64,000 nt of DNA from Diabrotica undecimpunctata (GCF_040954645.1 NC_092809.1:81648889-81712888); one strand, 5' to 3'. Counted from the first letter of the stretch, positions 46,008 through 58,109 are shown. Numbers and translations: made by a program. The notes: a model not told the origin generated them from the letters alone.

Positions 46008-46670
46008 TGCCTTTGAGTATTGTTGAAACGGCACGCATTGTTGCGCTTGAGGAAGACGGTCACACTCAACGGCAAGTCGCAAGAACTGTTAGCCTAAGCC
46101 TTTCTACGGTTCAACGAGTGCTTCAACGCTTTCATCAGATCCAACTGGATCTGATGGACGTGTAAGAGTTTGGAGGAGAACCGGTGAACGATTTTCACAA
46201 GCTTGCATTGCTCCAAAAATGCCATTTGGTGGAGGCTCGATCATGGCTTGGGGAGTTGTATCTTCCGAATTCCGCACAGAATTACCCTTCATCGAAAATG
46301 GGTCCTTAACTACACGAAGGTACATTACGGAGATTCTGAAAGAACGTGTTATGCCCACCATGACAGGGCTTGGAGAAGACGCCGTTTTTATGCAGGACAA
46401 CGCGCGACCGCACGGTGCCAGGATCAGTATGCAATACTTGGAGTTGGAATTATGAGGTTACCCTGGCCAGCTAGGTTTCCAGATCGACGATTTGAAAAAA
46501 CGTATTCAAACCCATACACCTCCTCCTAACAACGCACTGGAGCTTAAGGATCTGTTAGTGAGAGAGTGGAGTAACATACCACAACATGTAATCCGGAGAA
46601 AAATTGAGAGTATGCCCCGTCATCTGCAAGAGGTTATTAGAGCAAAGGGTGGCAATAGACGATATTAGTC
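46008..46670 (+). pseudogene. Tc1-like transposase, internally deleted
   Basis: ATG 46008, 'MPLSIVETARIVALEEDGHT' and 'TVSLSLSTVQRVLQRF' are the N-terminal HTH. The reading then jumps ('SDGRVRVWRRTGERFSQ' near 46155) to the block after the first catalytic Asp, so roughly 100 residues with the second DNA-binding part and the first Asp are deleted. The second Asp is present in 'FMQDNARPHGARI' (46390). A further deletion removes the Pro-Asp-Leu-Asn-Pro-Ile-Glu region with the third acidic residue; a shifted frame continues through 'NNALELKDLLVREWSNIPQH' to the C-terminus near 46668. Inactive. Confidence 0.88.
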
Positions 46671-46919
46671 ATTGAAATTCCACGGTTTTACCACGATCGT
46701 ATTTTTCATTTTTTTTTTTCGTATGTCTGTTTTATAAACAATTTAGTTTTTTTTCTGCTTTTTCAATAAAAACAATAGAAAACTGTTTTTTTTTTCAAAA
46801 CTAACATTGATGACAAATAAAAAATATATTAGACAAAAAAAAGCTTATTACTGCACTAGATACAAAAAATATTCAAGAAACTTGAAATTTTCAAGGTGAC
46901 CCGGATTTTATGATCGCGA

Positions 46920-46979
<60 letters not shown>
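46920..46979. repeat. (TA)n microsatellite
   Basis: Common border of the Tc1-like element and the left arm of the 11.4-kb inverted pair. Confidence 0.9.
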
Positions 46980-46982
<3 letters not shown>

Positions 46983-47290
46983 CACGCTATCATTTTGAGC
47001 TCGTTTCACGTTGCAGTAATTTAGCATCACCAAGAAATGCTATCATTTTCTATTTATATGTAGTGTATGTTCGTTTAGTGCACCTTTGTAGGCTTGGAAC
47101 CGTTGGCGGTTTTTCAATAATCCGATTTTTTTATATGTTAAATTTTTTACATCAAACAATCATTTTAACCTCGGGAGGTAAAATTACTGTATTTGGTATC
47201 ATTTTAAAGCCAATAGATGGTTGCCAGTGTTAATACTTAAAATAATATTTGAAAACAAAAATATCGATCGGTTTGGGTCAAGTTCAAATA
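46979..47290. repeat. inverted arm, left (partner 58110-58424)
   Basis: 'acgttgcagtaatttagcat' and 'caccaagaaatgctatcat' near 47010-47052, 'cattttaacctc' near 47160 and 'aaaatatcgatcggtt' near 47255 recur inverted and in order at 58110-58424. The arms are diverged (several indels). Both outer ends touch (TA)n or TATA sequence. They may be TIRs of one element that has since taken up others. Confidence 0.75.
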
Positions 47291-48929
47291 AAGACATTGA
47301 AACTATCTGCCGGTCGGCTGATTTCAGCCGGCTAGGGTCAACCAACAGGTTTTTTATATCAGCGTTCAGTTATATTTATTCAACCTAGATGTTTTTTCCT
47401 AGAGAGTTGTGTAGGGGAATATTTTACATATTTCAATTTCCAAGCTGTTTAATCGAAGCTTTCAGTCAATAATTTGAGATAAATATTAGGTTTTTATGGG
47501 ATTAAGTCAAAAATATTGGCTGTGATTGTGATGAGAATCACATTTTTAATTAATGAATGTTTGACGTTTTAATTTCCATTCCGGAAATCGTTCTCAAAAA
47601 ACGTTTTTTGTACAAAATGTCTATACATATTTTTACATAATTTGTACAATGAACAAGGTTAAATAGTGGAAATCGTATCGTTAAATATTAGCTAATTAAA
47701 AATGTAATTTTCATCTCAATAACGACCAATAATTGTGGCTTAATCACATAGAAAAATAATATTTGACTTTGACCATGCCACAAGAAAGTAGTTCACGGAA
47801 CCTCGCTAAATAGTTTAAAAAAATCTTATATAGATATTTAAATTCTAAATAATATGAGTGGTAGCCGACGAAAAATTCGTAAAGACGTACAGTTGATTTT
47901 GCTTTGTTTTTTTAAAGAATCTTAAAAAGTAAAAAAAAATAATTTTTTGCTTATAAAACGTTTTATATACATTCTAAAGAAAAATGATTCAAATAAAAAC
48001 TGTAGACTATAAAAAGTTTTTTATGTAGAGAAATACCAAATTAAAATACATAAATAATTGAGATAATTCCAAAAAAGCGTAAACTGTAAGATATTATGTT
48101 TGTAGTAATTTATAAATGTTAATAACTTTGTTTTTTTGCCTGACGACAGGTAATATATTTACTTGAAATTATGGCAATTAAAGTGTGCTAAATATAAAGC
48201 AGATCAAAAAAGTATTTTACAATTTATTCAATTTGTTTATCACAGAAAGCGATTATTTAAACAACTGTACTTGTCCAAACAGTGACTCTATACCCTATTC
48301 ATTCTACAAATTCCCAATCGTCAATAGAACCACGTGTAAGCCAAACAGGGTCGTACTGATGTACGACCTATGTATCATATGATTTTTAAAAATATTTACT
48401 TTTGAAACTGTTAGTGTAAGAATTTCTTGAAATTTAATCATTATATCACAATTAAACTAAACTCTAAAAAATAACACGACCGGTAAATAACTTAACAATA
48501 ACTATAACATAAATATAACACAATATATTAACTTAAAAATCAACACGATACAATTAGAATTTAAAATGATCACAAGTTGGGATCTGTAACATGAGAATCT
48601 GTCTCGCTTACGGTAATAAATTATATTTTATAGCCTCTTGACGAATGAGACGGCGAATATCAACACGTGCTCATGTTTACTGATGGGAATTTGGTAAACG
48701 AATAAACTTTACAAGTATTTTGTAACTTGCAATCGATTCTTTGCGCCTTCAGTTTTAGGGTATATTAAAAAAACTTTAACATATTAATAAATTTTTTATT
48801 AAAAACCAGTTTGAATAGGGGACTTTTTAGCTTTATTTTTACATTTATATTAACTTTGATATTTTTTATGTCACACACTTGTAAGTAGAAACACAAATAA
48901 GGCTCCTTAAATGTTACGTGTAGTCAGTG
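47291..48929. other. unassigned sequence
   Basis: AT-rich. Includes short hairpins ('gtcggctga'/'tcagccggc' near 47310; 'gtcgtac'/'gtacgac' near 48346) and a block related to 6575-6690 at about 47565-47750. No gene. Confidence 0.4.
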
Positions 48930-49315
48930 CTTCTGTACGGAGTAGAGACGTAGACATTGAAGGCGGAAACTCTATCAAAACTTCAGGCTTTTGAGCTATG
49001 GTTATACAGAAGGATTCCGAAGATACCATGGACATACAAAGTCACAATGAAGAAGTACTCCGGAGGATGAATATAACCGCGGATTTGGTCAACATCGTGA
49101 AGGGCCGCAAGCTGCAGTACTTGGGACATATAATGAGAAATCAAGGCAGATACGAGCTACTCCAATGCATTTTGCAAGGTAAAATTAAAGGAAAAAGGGC
49201 CCCAGGACGAAGAACAATAGCCTGGCTTGCTAACCTGAGAGAATGGTATAGAAAGACTTCAACCCAGCTATTCCGTATAGCAACCAACAAAGCCGTCATA
49301 GAGAATAATCGCTAA
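48930..49315 (+). pseudogene. RTE-type LINE ORF2 C-terminus
   Basis: Frame pieces 'LSYGYTEG'/'FELWLYRRI' near 48990, then an open run with 'EVLRRMNI', 'RKLQYLGHIMRNQGRYELLQ', 'LQGKIKGKRAPGRRTIAWL' and 'NLREWY'. This is the well-known conserved tail of insect LINE ORF2 proteins after the RT. Upstream RT is absent (5' truncation). One frameshift near 48995. Confidence 0.85.
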
Positions 49316-50332
49316 CGTGGAGAAAAAAACAGATTTTTATTTAACCAATAAGAACTAAGATAGCATTTAATTCTTAAAATCATATTTTCATTGTTGATTA
49401 ACATTAAGATCTAAAAATTAAAATTATTTTAAATGAAGATCTACAATATGTGTTCCAAGTTATGGATGGCGTATACAGTAAAGGAGTAAAAAGTTATAAC
49501 CTATTAAAATAATGGTATTCATAAAATACCGCTACGAAAAAGTGGAAGTAAGAACTGCATGAGCTTAGTTTTTTCTTAGGTTGGATCTTTAAATTGAAGC
49601 GCGCTTGCAAAATATTTAATATCTCTGCTAATAAATATATAAAATATTTTTGTAGTTCACCTCTCCACTTTTCCGTGACGGTATTTTACAAGTACCATAA
49701 CTTTTTACTTCTCGGTATACGAGTGTACCACTTTTTAGATAAGATTTAGATCTTCGTTTATAATCTATTCAATTTTCAGCTCTTAACGGTAATAGACAAT
49801 GGAAATATGATTTAAAAAAAATGTTATCTTGGTTCCTATCAGTCATAGGTTTTCTTGTTTTTTGAAAATTGTGTTTTTTCACTAGTTTTTCATTGAGTAT
49901 ATGACATAAAAAATGCCAAAGTTATTACGAATGTATAAAAACTAAAAGTTCAGCCCTCTTTCATACTCATTTTTAATAACAAATTTATTAAAATGTTGCA
50001 ATTTTTTTAATATACCTTAAAAATGAACTCTTATAAAAGTTCGATTTACAGAATACAAGTGTGATAAAGAATACAGAGTAACTGTCTGGTCAAGTACGGT
50101 CGTTTAAATAATCGCTCTTTGGGATAAACAAATTGAATAACTTTGGTTGATCTATGTGAAATATACCACACTTTAATAATTCATAAAGTGCCACAATTTT
50201 GATTAGTTATATTAAATGTCATTCTCTAAAAACGAATTTATTAACACTTATAAATGACTTACTCCAAATTGAGGATTTTTCGGAAAAATTAAGTGATAGT
50301 CTTTCGATTTTTTATATTGTCGCTAAGAGTTA
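49316..50332. other. no supported gene
   Basis: AT-rich sequence without family resemblance. A degenerate palindromic similarity links 49480-49560 with 49660-49740 ('aaaagttat', 'accgctacgaaaaagtgg' against 'ccacttttccgtgacggt'), an inverted pair of about 80 bp. Confidence 0.45.
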
Positions 50333-50695
50333 GTCCAATCTTGACGTATAGTACCTCTAATAATAGGATTTAACATACAGAGAGAATACAATGGAATAGA
50401 AAAATCGAATACAGCACAATGTCAAAAGGGCCTTAGTTGTGTATCTTCGGTTCTATTAGTCCAATCATGACGTGCAGTACCTCAAATGAGAGGATTTAAC
50501 AAATAAAATACAATGAGGTATAAAAATTAAATGGAGTAGCATGTAAAAAGGGCATTAGTTATGTATCTTCGGTCCTATTAGTCCAATCTTGACTTACGAT
50601 ACCTCAAATAATAGCGCTTAACCAATATATTACAATGACTCAGAAATCAAATACAGCAACACGTCAAAAGGGTCTTATTTACGTATCTTCGTTTT
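50333..50695. repeat. three-unit tandem repeat, about 122 bp per unit
   Basis: Units begin near 50333, 50456 and 50578 with 'ttagtccaatcttgacg' and end with 'gtatcttcggt'. Units differ by about a tenth of their positions. It lies directly upstream of the piggyBac C-terminal piece. Confidence 0.8.
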
Positions 50696-50839
50696 TAGCA
50701 CTGATAAAAATCCGACAGGAATCTGCATTTCTATAAAAAAAAATAGATTATTTGTTTTGTGTATTAATTTAGTTTAGGTCAACAAGAGTTGCAGTAAAAG
50801 ATTTTTCTAAATATAGAATGTGAACCATATTTTCAATGC

Positions 50840-51575
50840 TTTGTGAAAGAGAATTAGTTTATAATATTCCGGACGACGTAAAAACAAAATTTTTTTTAGA
50901 ATATTGGTCGATGAATGTTTGGTGGTTCTACTACAAAAAAGGTAAAACTAAAATCTCGATTAAAAAAGTGGCAACCGGTTACTTATAATGAATCCTCACC
51001 CCATTATTGATTTCACAAGTGATAAAATGGGTCAACAAAAGACCAGTTTTAATCCTTACAACATTTAAACATAATAGTTGTATCTCGGTTTAACCAGGTA
51101 AAAAGAAAAATTATACACAAGTGCTAAAACCACAAGCTATTCTCGATTATAACTTGAAAAGGAGTGTTGATCTTAATGATCAAATGTCTTCTTACCAAAG
51201 CCCAATACACAAAATTCTGAAGTGATATCGGAAAGTGGCAGTGGAATTAATATTTAATACCGCAGTAGTCAATGCTTAGTTGCTAAATAATAGAAAACGC
51301 GACAAAAGCGACAATCCATCCTTGAGTTCAGACTGGAGTTTGCAAATAAAGAAATGTTGGAACCCTCACGACCAGTTACACCCAAAAAATAACATATCAG
51401 GCAAAGCGATGTAGATAATAAAAAGAGAAGAAAGTGTACAAGATGTTACAAAATTTTAAAAAGAAGCATGACTAGTAGAAAGGCCGATAGAAAAGTTAAA
51501 ACATACTGTGAAGAATTTTATGTCAAAACTGCAATATGTCTAGCATGCATATGAAGCACATTAAAAAACAATTTT
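50840..51575 (+). pseudogene. piggyBac-type transposase, C-terminal part
   Basis: Near 51130 the frame reads 'LKPQAILDYNLKRSVDLNDQ' and 'MSSYQSPIHKILK', then 'YRKVAVELIFNTAVVNA' (51225-51275), the DDE domain end diagnostic of piggyBac, where the last catalytic Asp lies in 'SVDLNDQM'. In another frame near 51425 'KCTRCYKILKRSMTSRKADR' and 'VKTYCEEFYVKTAICLACI' is the terminal Cys-rich domain. Earlier pieces ('KLKSRLKKWQ' near 50955) are weak. Several stops and shifts. N-terminal half not found upstream. Confidence 0.85.
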
Positions 51576-51588
51576 ACTTATACAGGAA
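51576..51588. repeat. 13-bp target site duplication of the LINE, left
   Basis: ACTTATACAGGAA, repeated exactly at 56472-56484 right after the poly(A) run. Confidence 0.92.
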
Positions 51589-51882
51589 TCAGTCTCGTTC
51601 GAACCTTCGTGTTGGAAACAAGCATCGAAGAAGTACTTGTGTATAATTATCTTATCTTTTTGTAATTAGTACCTATAATTAGTATAAGCCATTTGTTATC
51701 AAGAAAGTTAAAAACAACTGAAAAAAGTGATTGTGTTCAATGTTATTATAATTATCCAACAAGGAACTAATACAAATTTAATTACTACATTTATTAACAT
51801 AAATATAAATAAAATAGTCCGGTATATTAACAAAATATGCCGGAATGTCTTAACAATTCCTAGTTGTAATTAGTGGAAAACT

Positions 51883-52441
51883 ATGGATCACCAACTAGAT
51901 AACCAAGAACCAACTAGTTATCAATGCATTGAGGACATAAATTCAGCCATTAGAAAATCCTGCCTAGCCCGCACTCTTCCACCTAGAAGAAATCGAAAAG
52001 ACAGTTACAACTCTATAGATGAACAGCAGAAAAAATTTAAAATACGCAACAACGATCTACAAACAAAATTATCAAACTTTTAAATAGAAAAACCACAAAA
52101 AAATCTCACAGATGCAGAAGAGGTAAAAAGTGGTAGTGAATGGGTATCAGTCCACCGCAAGAAACGTCAACGCAACGATGATAGTCCTGAATTGAAAAAC
52201 ACCAAACAAGCTACACTCAAAGATTATTGGCTAAGTAAAACTGTTCTTACATCTAACAGATACGAGGCACTTGAAAATGATAAACCTAATGAAGAGGATG
52301 AAATGCTGGAAGAAAAAAAAGATGAACAGCGTTGCTAGCGCACGGACATACAGCACTGAACATCTCCAATATTAAGCAAAGAGGCACAAAGAAAGATCTG
52401 CCACTATTTAATATAGAACTGGCTATCCAAAGTAACAATAA

Positions 52442-52496
<55 letters not shown>

Positions 52497-52820
52497 CAAA
52501 ATTACTAATCTCTATTGTCACAGTTGAGCCACCGCATCCGAAAAGGGAACTACCCCAATGCCAAAGATGTCAAAATTTTGGCCACACCCACAATTATTGC
52601 CACAGGAGTCCGCGCTGTGTAAAATGTGTGGGCCTATCATCTCAATGCCCAAAACCAAAAAATATTAAAGATGTTCAATGTGTAAATTGTCTAAAAAATC
52701 ATCCTGCCAGCTATAAGGGATGCTCAATATACAAAGAGCTACAGAAAAAATTTTTCCAACACTTAGAGATAAAAACGCAAGTCAACCACCTCGTGCAGAA
52801 TTTCCTTCAAGCACTCAACT
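51883..52820 (+). pseudogene. LINE ORF1 (Gag-like, CCHC zinc knuckles)
   Basis: ATG 51883. Polar N-terminus, stop at 52081, then 'EWVSVHRKKRQRNDDSPELK'. A (TA)n tract at 52444-52490 and flanking changes replace part of the central domain. Near 52545 'PQCQRCQNFGHTHNYCHRSP' and 'RCVKCVGLSSQCPKPK', then 'CVNCLKNHPASYKGC' form the triple Cys/His knuckle array of Jockey-type ORF1 proteins. They bind the element RNA. Confidence 0.88.
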
Positions 52821-53039
52821 AACTACAAGCTATGCGAAAATTGTTGCAGGAAGAGATAATAGAAATACATCTACCATAGATGAGACTTCTCATATAATAG
52901 AAACAACTCCTCAACATATACAAAATAATCTAGAACTACTAGTACATAAGTTAATGGAAAGAATGAATAAGATGTTTGATCTCATAATTTCTCGGATATC
53001 TAAGCTTAACCTTCAACACTAAACTAAAGATGTGCTGTT

Positions 53040-54378
53040 AGAATGCCAATGGCTTAACCACTCATTTCCACGAAGTTAAAGCATTTATCTACTATCATAA
53101 TCTAGATGTTATGTATATTTCCGAAGCACACATGACTAATAAGAGCCATTTCCATATTCCCAAATATTCAACCTATGTAACTCAACATCCATTAGGTAAA
53201 GCCCACGGAGGTACGGCAATTATTATAAGAAATAACATTAAGCATCATGAAACAAATAAAATTAGTAAAGTTAACATCCAAACCACATCAGTGTCGGTCG
53301 AAGATTCACAAGGCTCGATTATTCTATCTGCTGTTTACTGTCCACCGAATAAAATAATTAAAGCTGATCATTTTACTGAATACTTTAAGATGCTAGGACA
53401 CCGTTTCATTTCTGCTGGAGATTATAATGCCAAAAATCATAAATGGAGTTCCAGAATCGTAACCTCACGTGGACGAGAATTATTAAAAAGTATTAATGAG
53501 AATCATTTAATTCCTTTCTCCACTGTAGAGTCTACGTATTGGCCTACTGATAGACAAAAAATTCCTGATCTGATTGATTTTGCTATAGTAAAAGGAATAT
53601 CACATACCTACCTCCAAATTTCTCCTTCATTTGACCTCTCATCAGATCACTCCCCTTTCTTAGAAGAAATAAAAACATCCATCAATCTAAACTTTCCTCT
53701 TAAAAGTGATAGTGACATAGAAAATGCAGTTGCTCACTTAACTACAGTTATTCAGCAAGCTGCTTGGACGTCCACCCCAGAAATTTATTACAAACACAAC
53801 TCCGAGTCCTATCCTGCACACATAAATACACTCATATTGGAAAAAAGAAAACTACGAAAGATATGGCAGCTCACTAGGCATCCAGAAGATAAAACAAATC
53901 TGAATAGAGCTTGCAGACTACTCAAAAGAAAACTGATCCAACATAAAGACAGTGGAATCAACAAATATTTAAAGAACCTCTCACCTGCAGATGATACAAA
54001 CTATTCGCTGTGGAAACTAACAAAAAAACTAAAAAAAACACAACCAACAAATGAATATGCCAATCATGAAACAAAATGGCACTTGGGCTAAAACTGACAT
54101 AGATAAAGCATATACTTTTGCAAATCATCTATGCGAGGTATTTCAACCGCATCAGAGGGAAGTCTCAGTTGAAGAAGAACAAGCTATCCATGAAGTCGTA
54201 AATGCACCATATCAAATGGCTCCACCTATTAAACCTGTTAAGAAATCTGAAATCAAAGAAATAATTGATAATCTGGAAATAAAAAAGTCACCTGGATATG
54301 ACTTAATATCTAGTTTAGTACTAAAAAAATCTACCCAACGAAGGCGTAAGTTTAATTACTTATATATTTAATTCAATA
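53040..54378 (+). pseudogene. LINE ORF2 endonuclease and RT start
   Basis: Apurinic-type endonuclease: 'NANGLTTHFHEVKAF' (an in-frame TAG lies just before it), 'MYISEAHM' with the catalytic Glu, 'GGTAIIIRNNIKHH', 'SAGDYNAKNHKWSSR' (53415) and 'LSSDHSPFL' (53638). The linker to RT ends with 'KSPGYDLISSLVLKK'; a one-base shift in the A run near 54325 then leads to 'LPNEGVSLITYIFNSIL', where the 538-bp insert follows. The nuclease nicks target DNA for target-primed reverse transcription. Confidence 0.9.
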
Positions 54379-54916
54379 CTAGCGGACCAACTCGACATCG
54401 AGTTTTTTAAATGAAATTTTTATTTTGCGAGAAAAATTAAGAGATCAATACAAACAATATAAGCAAGAATATACATAACATTTTTGAGTAAAGTGGTGGA
54501 CAAGAAAAGGGCTTAGCGTTTTAGTATATAATTTTAGTTCATCAAATGTCGACATGGATATCATTTAGCAGTTAATTTTGCATGCTGATCACGAATCCGG
54601 TGTCAGATTTGCTCTATCTTGACGTTTTATGCGCGTTTCGGGTCACTTCCGGTGTCGGATCGCAACCGAAAGTACATCTATTTAGATTCGTCTCGACGAG
54701 ACCTTTCGATCCATATATACAGTGTGGGGTCTAAAACTTAAAGTAAATTTTAACTTCCGGTCATCTCAAAACCGGAAGTGAATTTTTGTACCAAAAGTAT
54801 ATCTTGACAATCTCATACGTAATACTAATAATATTCCGAAAAAATATTTTAATTATCTAATATGGTTTTTGAGTAAAGTGGTGGACAAGAAAAGGGCTTA
54901 GCGTTTTAGTATATAA
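54379..54916. mobile_element. 538-bp non-coding insertion in LINE ORF2
   Basis: The RT reading frame breaks after TTCAATACTA and resumes at AGATTAAAAACAGG, which fixes the borders to within a few bases. The insert starts GCGGACCAACTCGAC and ends GCGTTTTAGTATATA. Its last ~50 bp ('gtggtggacaagaaaagggc') also occur at 54484-54533, so it has an internal direct repeat of period about 382. No clear target duplication beyond TA. Family not recognised. Confidence 0.8.
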
Positions 54917-56147
54917 GATTAAAAACAGGTTATTTTCCACTCCAATGGAAAGTTGCTCAAATTGTTCTGATTCCAAAACCTAACAAGGATCACACGGAAG
55001 TATCTTCATACCGCCCTATTAGCTTGTTGCCTATTATATCCAAAGTATTTGAACGGCTTTTTCTGAGAAGACTGGAGCTTATTTTATATGACAGTAATGT
55101 TTTACCGAATTATCAGTTTGGGTTTAGGAAACAACATGGTACTATCGAGCAAATTCATAGGGTGGTAAAGACTATCAGAAATTCGCTTGAACAAAAAAAA
55201 TACTGTACTGCTGCATTTCTAGATGTCTCTCAAGCATTCGACAAAGTTTGGCATGTAGGTCTTAACTCCAAAATTAAATCTATATTTCCTCATCCCATAA
55301 GTTAACTTTTAAGATCCTACCTGACAGATTGATTCTTTCAAGTCAAAAGAGGTGGGGAAATCACTAACCTGTTTCCAATTTGTTCCGGAGTTCCACAAGG
55401 AAGCATACTAGGACCCACCCTCTACTTAATATACACATCAGATCTCCCAACGACGACCAATATAACAATCGCTACAATGCCGATGACACAGTTATCATGG
55501 CTTCAAATTCTACAGCAGCTGAAGCAGCCCAGGTATTACAAAATCACCTACTTAAACTAGAGAGCTGGCTTAAGCTGTGGCGAGTCCAAGTTAACAGTTT
55601 AAAATCAACACAAATAACGTTTACTTTAAAAAAATGTGTCGCGCCACCAGTTTCTATAAAAAACACTCCACTACCAGTTAATACCGTCGTTAAATACTTA
55701 GGAATCCATTTAGATAGCAAACTTAATTGGGGCATCCACATCTGGAAGAAACGCCTTCAACTCAGCTTAATCTACAGGAAAATGTATTGGTACATGAGTC
55801 GAAAATCAAATCTTAGCCTGGAGAACAAACTTCTGATATATAAATGTATTTTAAAACCGGTATGGCAATATGCAGCACAAATCTGGGGTACAGCAAGTAA
55901 TACCAACATACAAAAACTTCAACGTTTCCAATCGAAAGTACTGCGCCAGATCTGTAATGCCCCTTGGTATATCACGAACCACAGATTACACCACGATTTA
56001 CAGCTACCAACAGTTTGCGAAGCAATATCTGCTGTAAACTCTGTATACAAGAACAGACTATCTTGCCATCCAAATCCGCTGGCCACGGATCTGCTCAACA
56101 TTTCACACGTAAGAAGATTAAAACGACCAGACTCTTTGGACCTCTAG
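54917..56147 (+). pseudogene. LINE ORF2 reverse transcriptase and C-terminus
   Basis: 'LQWKVAQIVLIPKPNKD', 'SSYRPISLLPIISKVFERLF', motif A 'AAFLDVSQAFDKVWH' (55212), motif B 'GVPQGSILGPTLYLIYTSDL' in a shifted frame (55385), motif C 'YNADDTVIMAS' in a third frame (55476), 'VKYLGIHLDSKLNW' (55692) and the conserved end 'VRRLKRPDSLDL' with stop at 56145. At least three shifts. The catalytic Asp pair is intact. Confidence 0.9.
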
Positions 56148-56471
56148 TAAATCAGGAAAAATAGAGCATAGTGCGGTGAAATAAAAAGTTTCTATTCTGG
56201 TGTTTTCTAAATCTTTCCGGAATTTGTGTTTTTAGCCTTGTAATTCTCATATGTGTGTCATTGATGTTTACCTGTATTAAACTCTGTTTGTTAATTGAAA
56301 GTTTAAATTAATTGATATATCATAGATTATATTTATATTATATTTTACCTGGGTGCTCGCCACTGGGCAGCTTCCCACTATGTTATTGTACATATATTAT
56401 ACATATTGCTTATTGTTTATAATGAGACAGATTACAATAAACATTGGATGTTAAATAAAAAAAAAAAAAAA

Positions 56472-56484
56472 ACTTATACAGGAA
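56472..56484. repeat. 13-bp target site duplication of the LINE, right
   Basis: ACTTATACAGGAA, see 51576-51588. Confidence 0.92.
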
Positions 56485-56625
56485 CTATTTTTGAGTTAAA
56501 AACGTATTGTGCCTTAAGTGCCCTTATAGTATTGGAAGTCGTAAGTTGATAATTTCTAGTAGTACGTTTTTATTGTTAATTACCTCTGTAACATTGATTG
56601 TGAGTTATAGTATTTGTAAAAAAAA

Positions 56626-57250
56626 ATGGATGTAAATAATATGACTTAGACATCTAAAAAAGCTAGATGTGAACATAAACGTAGATTAATTACTGCTGAA
56701 TTACAATCATTGTTAGAAGCATCTGACGAGGACGATGTAGATTAAATAAATGGTGGAAGTGACTCTGATTGATTCTGACGAAAAACTTGCACAAAGTCGT
56801 TCAGAAAAACCGAGGATTGCGTTTTGGAAAGAGAGAACATAAACAGAATTTAAGACTCTTCTCGGGCTTATATTCCATATGGGGACAATTAAGATAAACC
56901 GTTTGAATGACTACTGGAAAAGTACAGATAACTTCTATAATTGTGTTGACTTGACTAGACAATTGCTCATAGCCCATATTAAGAAATAACGAAATAGACA
57001 ATCTCCACTTGTCAAAGAAACTAAAAAATACATGAAGTGGTTAGTATTTACAGTCCTGAAGGAATATGTGTGACTAAGTGCAGAGATAAATGAGACATAT
57101 ATATGATATATTCAGAATTTGGTTGTTAGATGGTTAGAACTAGACCAAGAAGAGGATTGGTATGTGAGAAAGTTAATCACTCAATATAATAAATATCAAT
57201 GTGGTATAGACTTACGTGAACATGCTGAGCTACTATTTATGCGAACATAA
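56626..57250 (+). pseudogene. piggyBac-type transposase, N-terminal part
   Basis: 'MDVNNMT' at 56626 and 'RRLITAELQSLLEASDEDDV' (acidic N-terminus), then, after shifts, 'FSGLIFHMGTIKINRLNDYW' near 56860-56920, the conserved start of the piggyBac DDE domain. After 57000 similarity fades; the catalytic Asp blocks are not readable. It follows, in the same orientation, a piggyBac C-terminus (50840-51575) once the LINE is removed, so two copies are adjacent or the gene is rearranged. Confidence 0.75.
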
Positions 57251-58109
57251 GGTGGTACAAAAAGTTAAACAAGTGCATATTTTTCAGCTCATCTTGCTGA
57301 ATGCATATTTCCTATATAACAGTAGATATCAAAAGCAGATTTCTCTTTGCGATTTTAAACTTTCGGTCATTGAGAGTCTTTAAGGACCAAATCCCAAGTA
57401 TCTACCTAAAAAAAAACAGGTATTCCACCATTTACCTTAAAATTTTCCAAAAACTGTTTTACGAAAAACTAGGTGCTGCAAATAATTTCAGTTATTCATT
57501 CTAATGTAAAAAGTGGAAGTTTTTATTATTTTTTTTTATTTTTCTTTTTGAATTTTTAACTTTGGCATTTCCACAAATTTTATACTTATAAATAAAAAAT
57601 TATACATTTATATAGTTATTTATTATTTTAATAGAACACAAATAAACATCATAGTGCACTGGTAGCATATACAATACATTTACATATAAAATATATTTTA
57701 AATTTAATTTGAAACAAAAAAAAATTATATTGTACATAAACAAATAAAATGTAACCAAAAATTACTACTAATTTTAAAAAACCAACCGGCACCGTGTGTA
57801 CATCAACATATTTTATTGGAGACGAACGTGTTACAATAAATTTTGAAACAAACAAAAGTTTATAAATATCTCTAAACGCAACTAAGGTGTTTTTCGCAAC
57901 AGTTTTTCTCGTATTTATCAATTTTACCATAATAATACAAGTATTACTTACCTGTGGATGCCAGCGGGAAAATTCGTTTCGATCGTTCACTCATGATTTT
58001 TCACAATTATCTGGGAAAAAGTACCAGCTAAATTAAATATGCAACTAAACAATAATATACCTATTAAATACGAGAACCCTAAACCGGTCAGTAAGGTTGT
58101 ATGTCGGTC
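57251..58109. other. no supported gene
   Basis: AT-rich; a minus-strand open frame at 57649-57990 is hydrophobic and unlike any known family. Probably the remainder of the piggyBac-derived region. Confidence 0.4.

Larger units (their letters stand above)
34844..46920 (+). mobile_element. Tc1-like transposon, interrupted by a BEL/Pao element
   Basis: Terminal inverted repeats ACTCGCGATCATAAAATCCG at 34845 and, inverted, to 46920, each next to TA in a (TA)n tract. Removing the BEL element (35133-45945 plus one TSD copy) leaves about 1.26 kb with a shortened Tc1 transposase. It is one of at least two TA-targeting elements in this window that sit in microsatellites. Confidence 0.88.
51589..56471 (+). 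mobile_element. Jockey-clade-like LINE, full length but decayed
   Basis: Bounded by a perfect 13-bp TSD, starts TCAGTCTCGTTCGAACCTTC and ends in a run of A (56459-56471). It carries ORF1 (Gag-like with zinc knuckles) and ORF2 (endonuclease and RT). A 538-bp element interrupts ORF2 and a (TA)n tract interrupts ORF1. It inserted into piggyBac-derived sequence. Confidence 0.93.

Noticed and set aside
34844..46920. Integrated exogenous virus suggested by the envelope-like region
   Set aside because: LTR ends, 5-bp duplication, DUF1759 Gag and DUF1758 protease place it as a BEL/Pao retrotransposon; the copy is broken by frameshifts and an insertion.
57649..57990. 113-codon minus-strand open frame with hydrophobic end
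   Set aside because: Hydrophobicity follows from AT-rich composition; no homologue recognised and no gene context.
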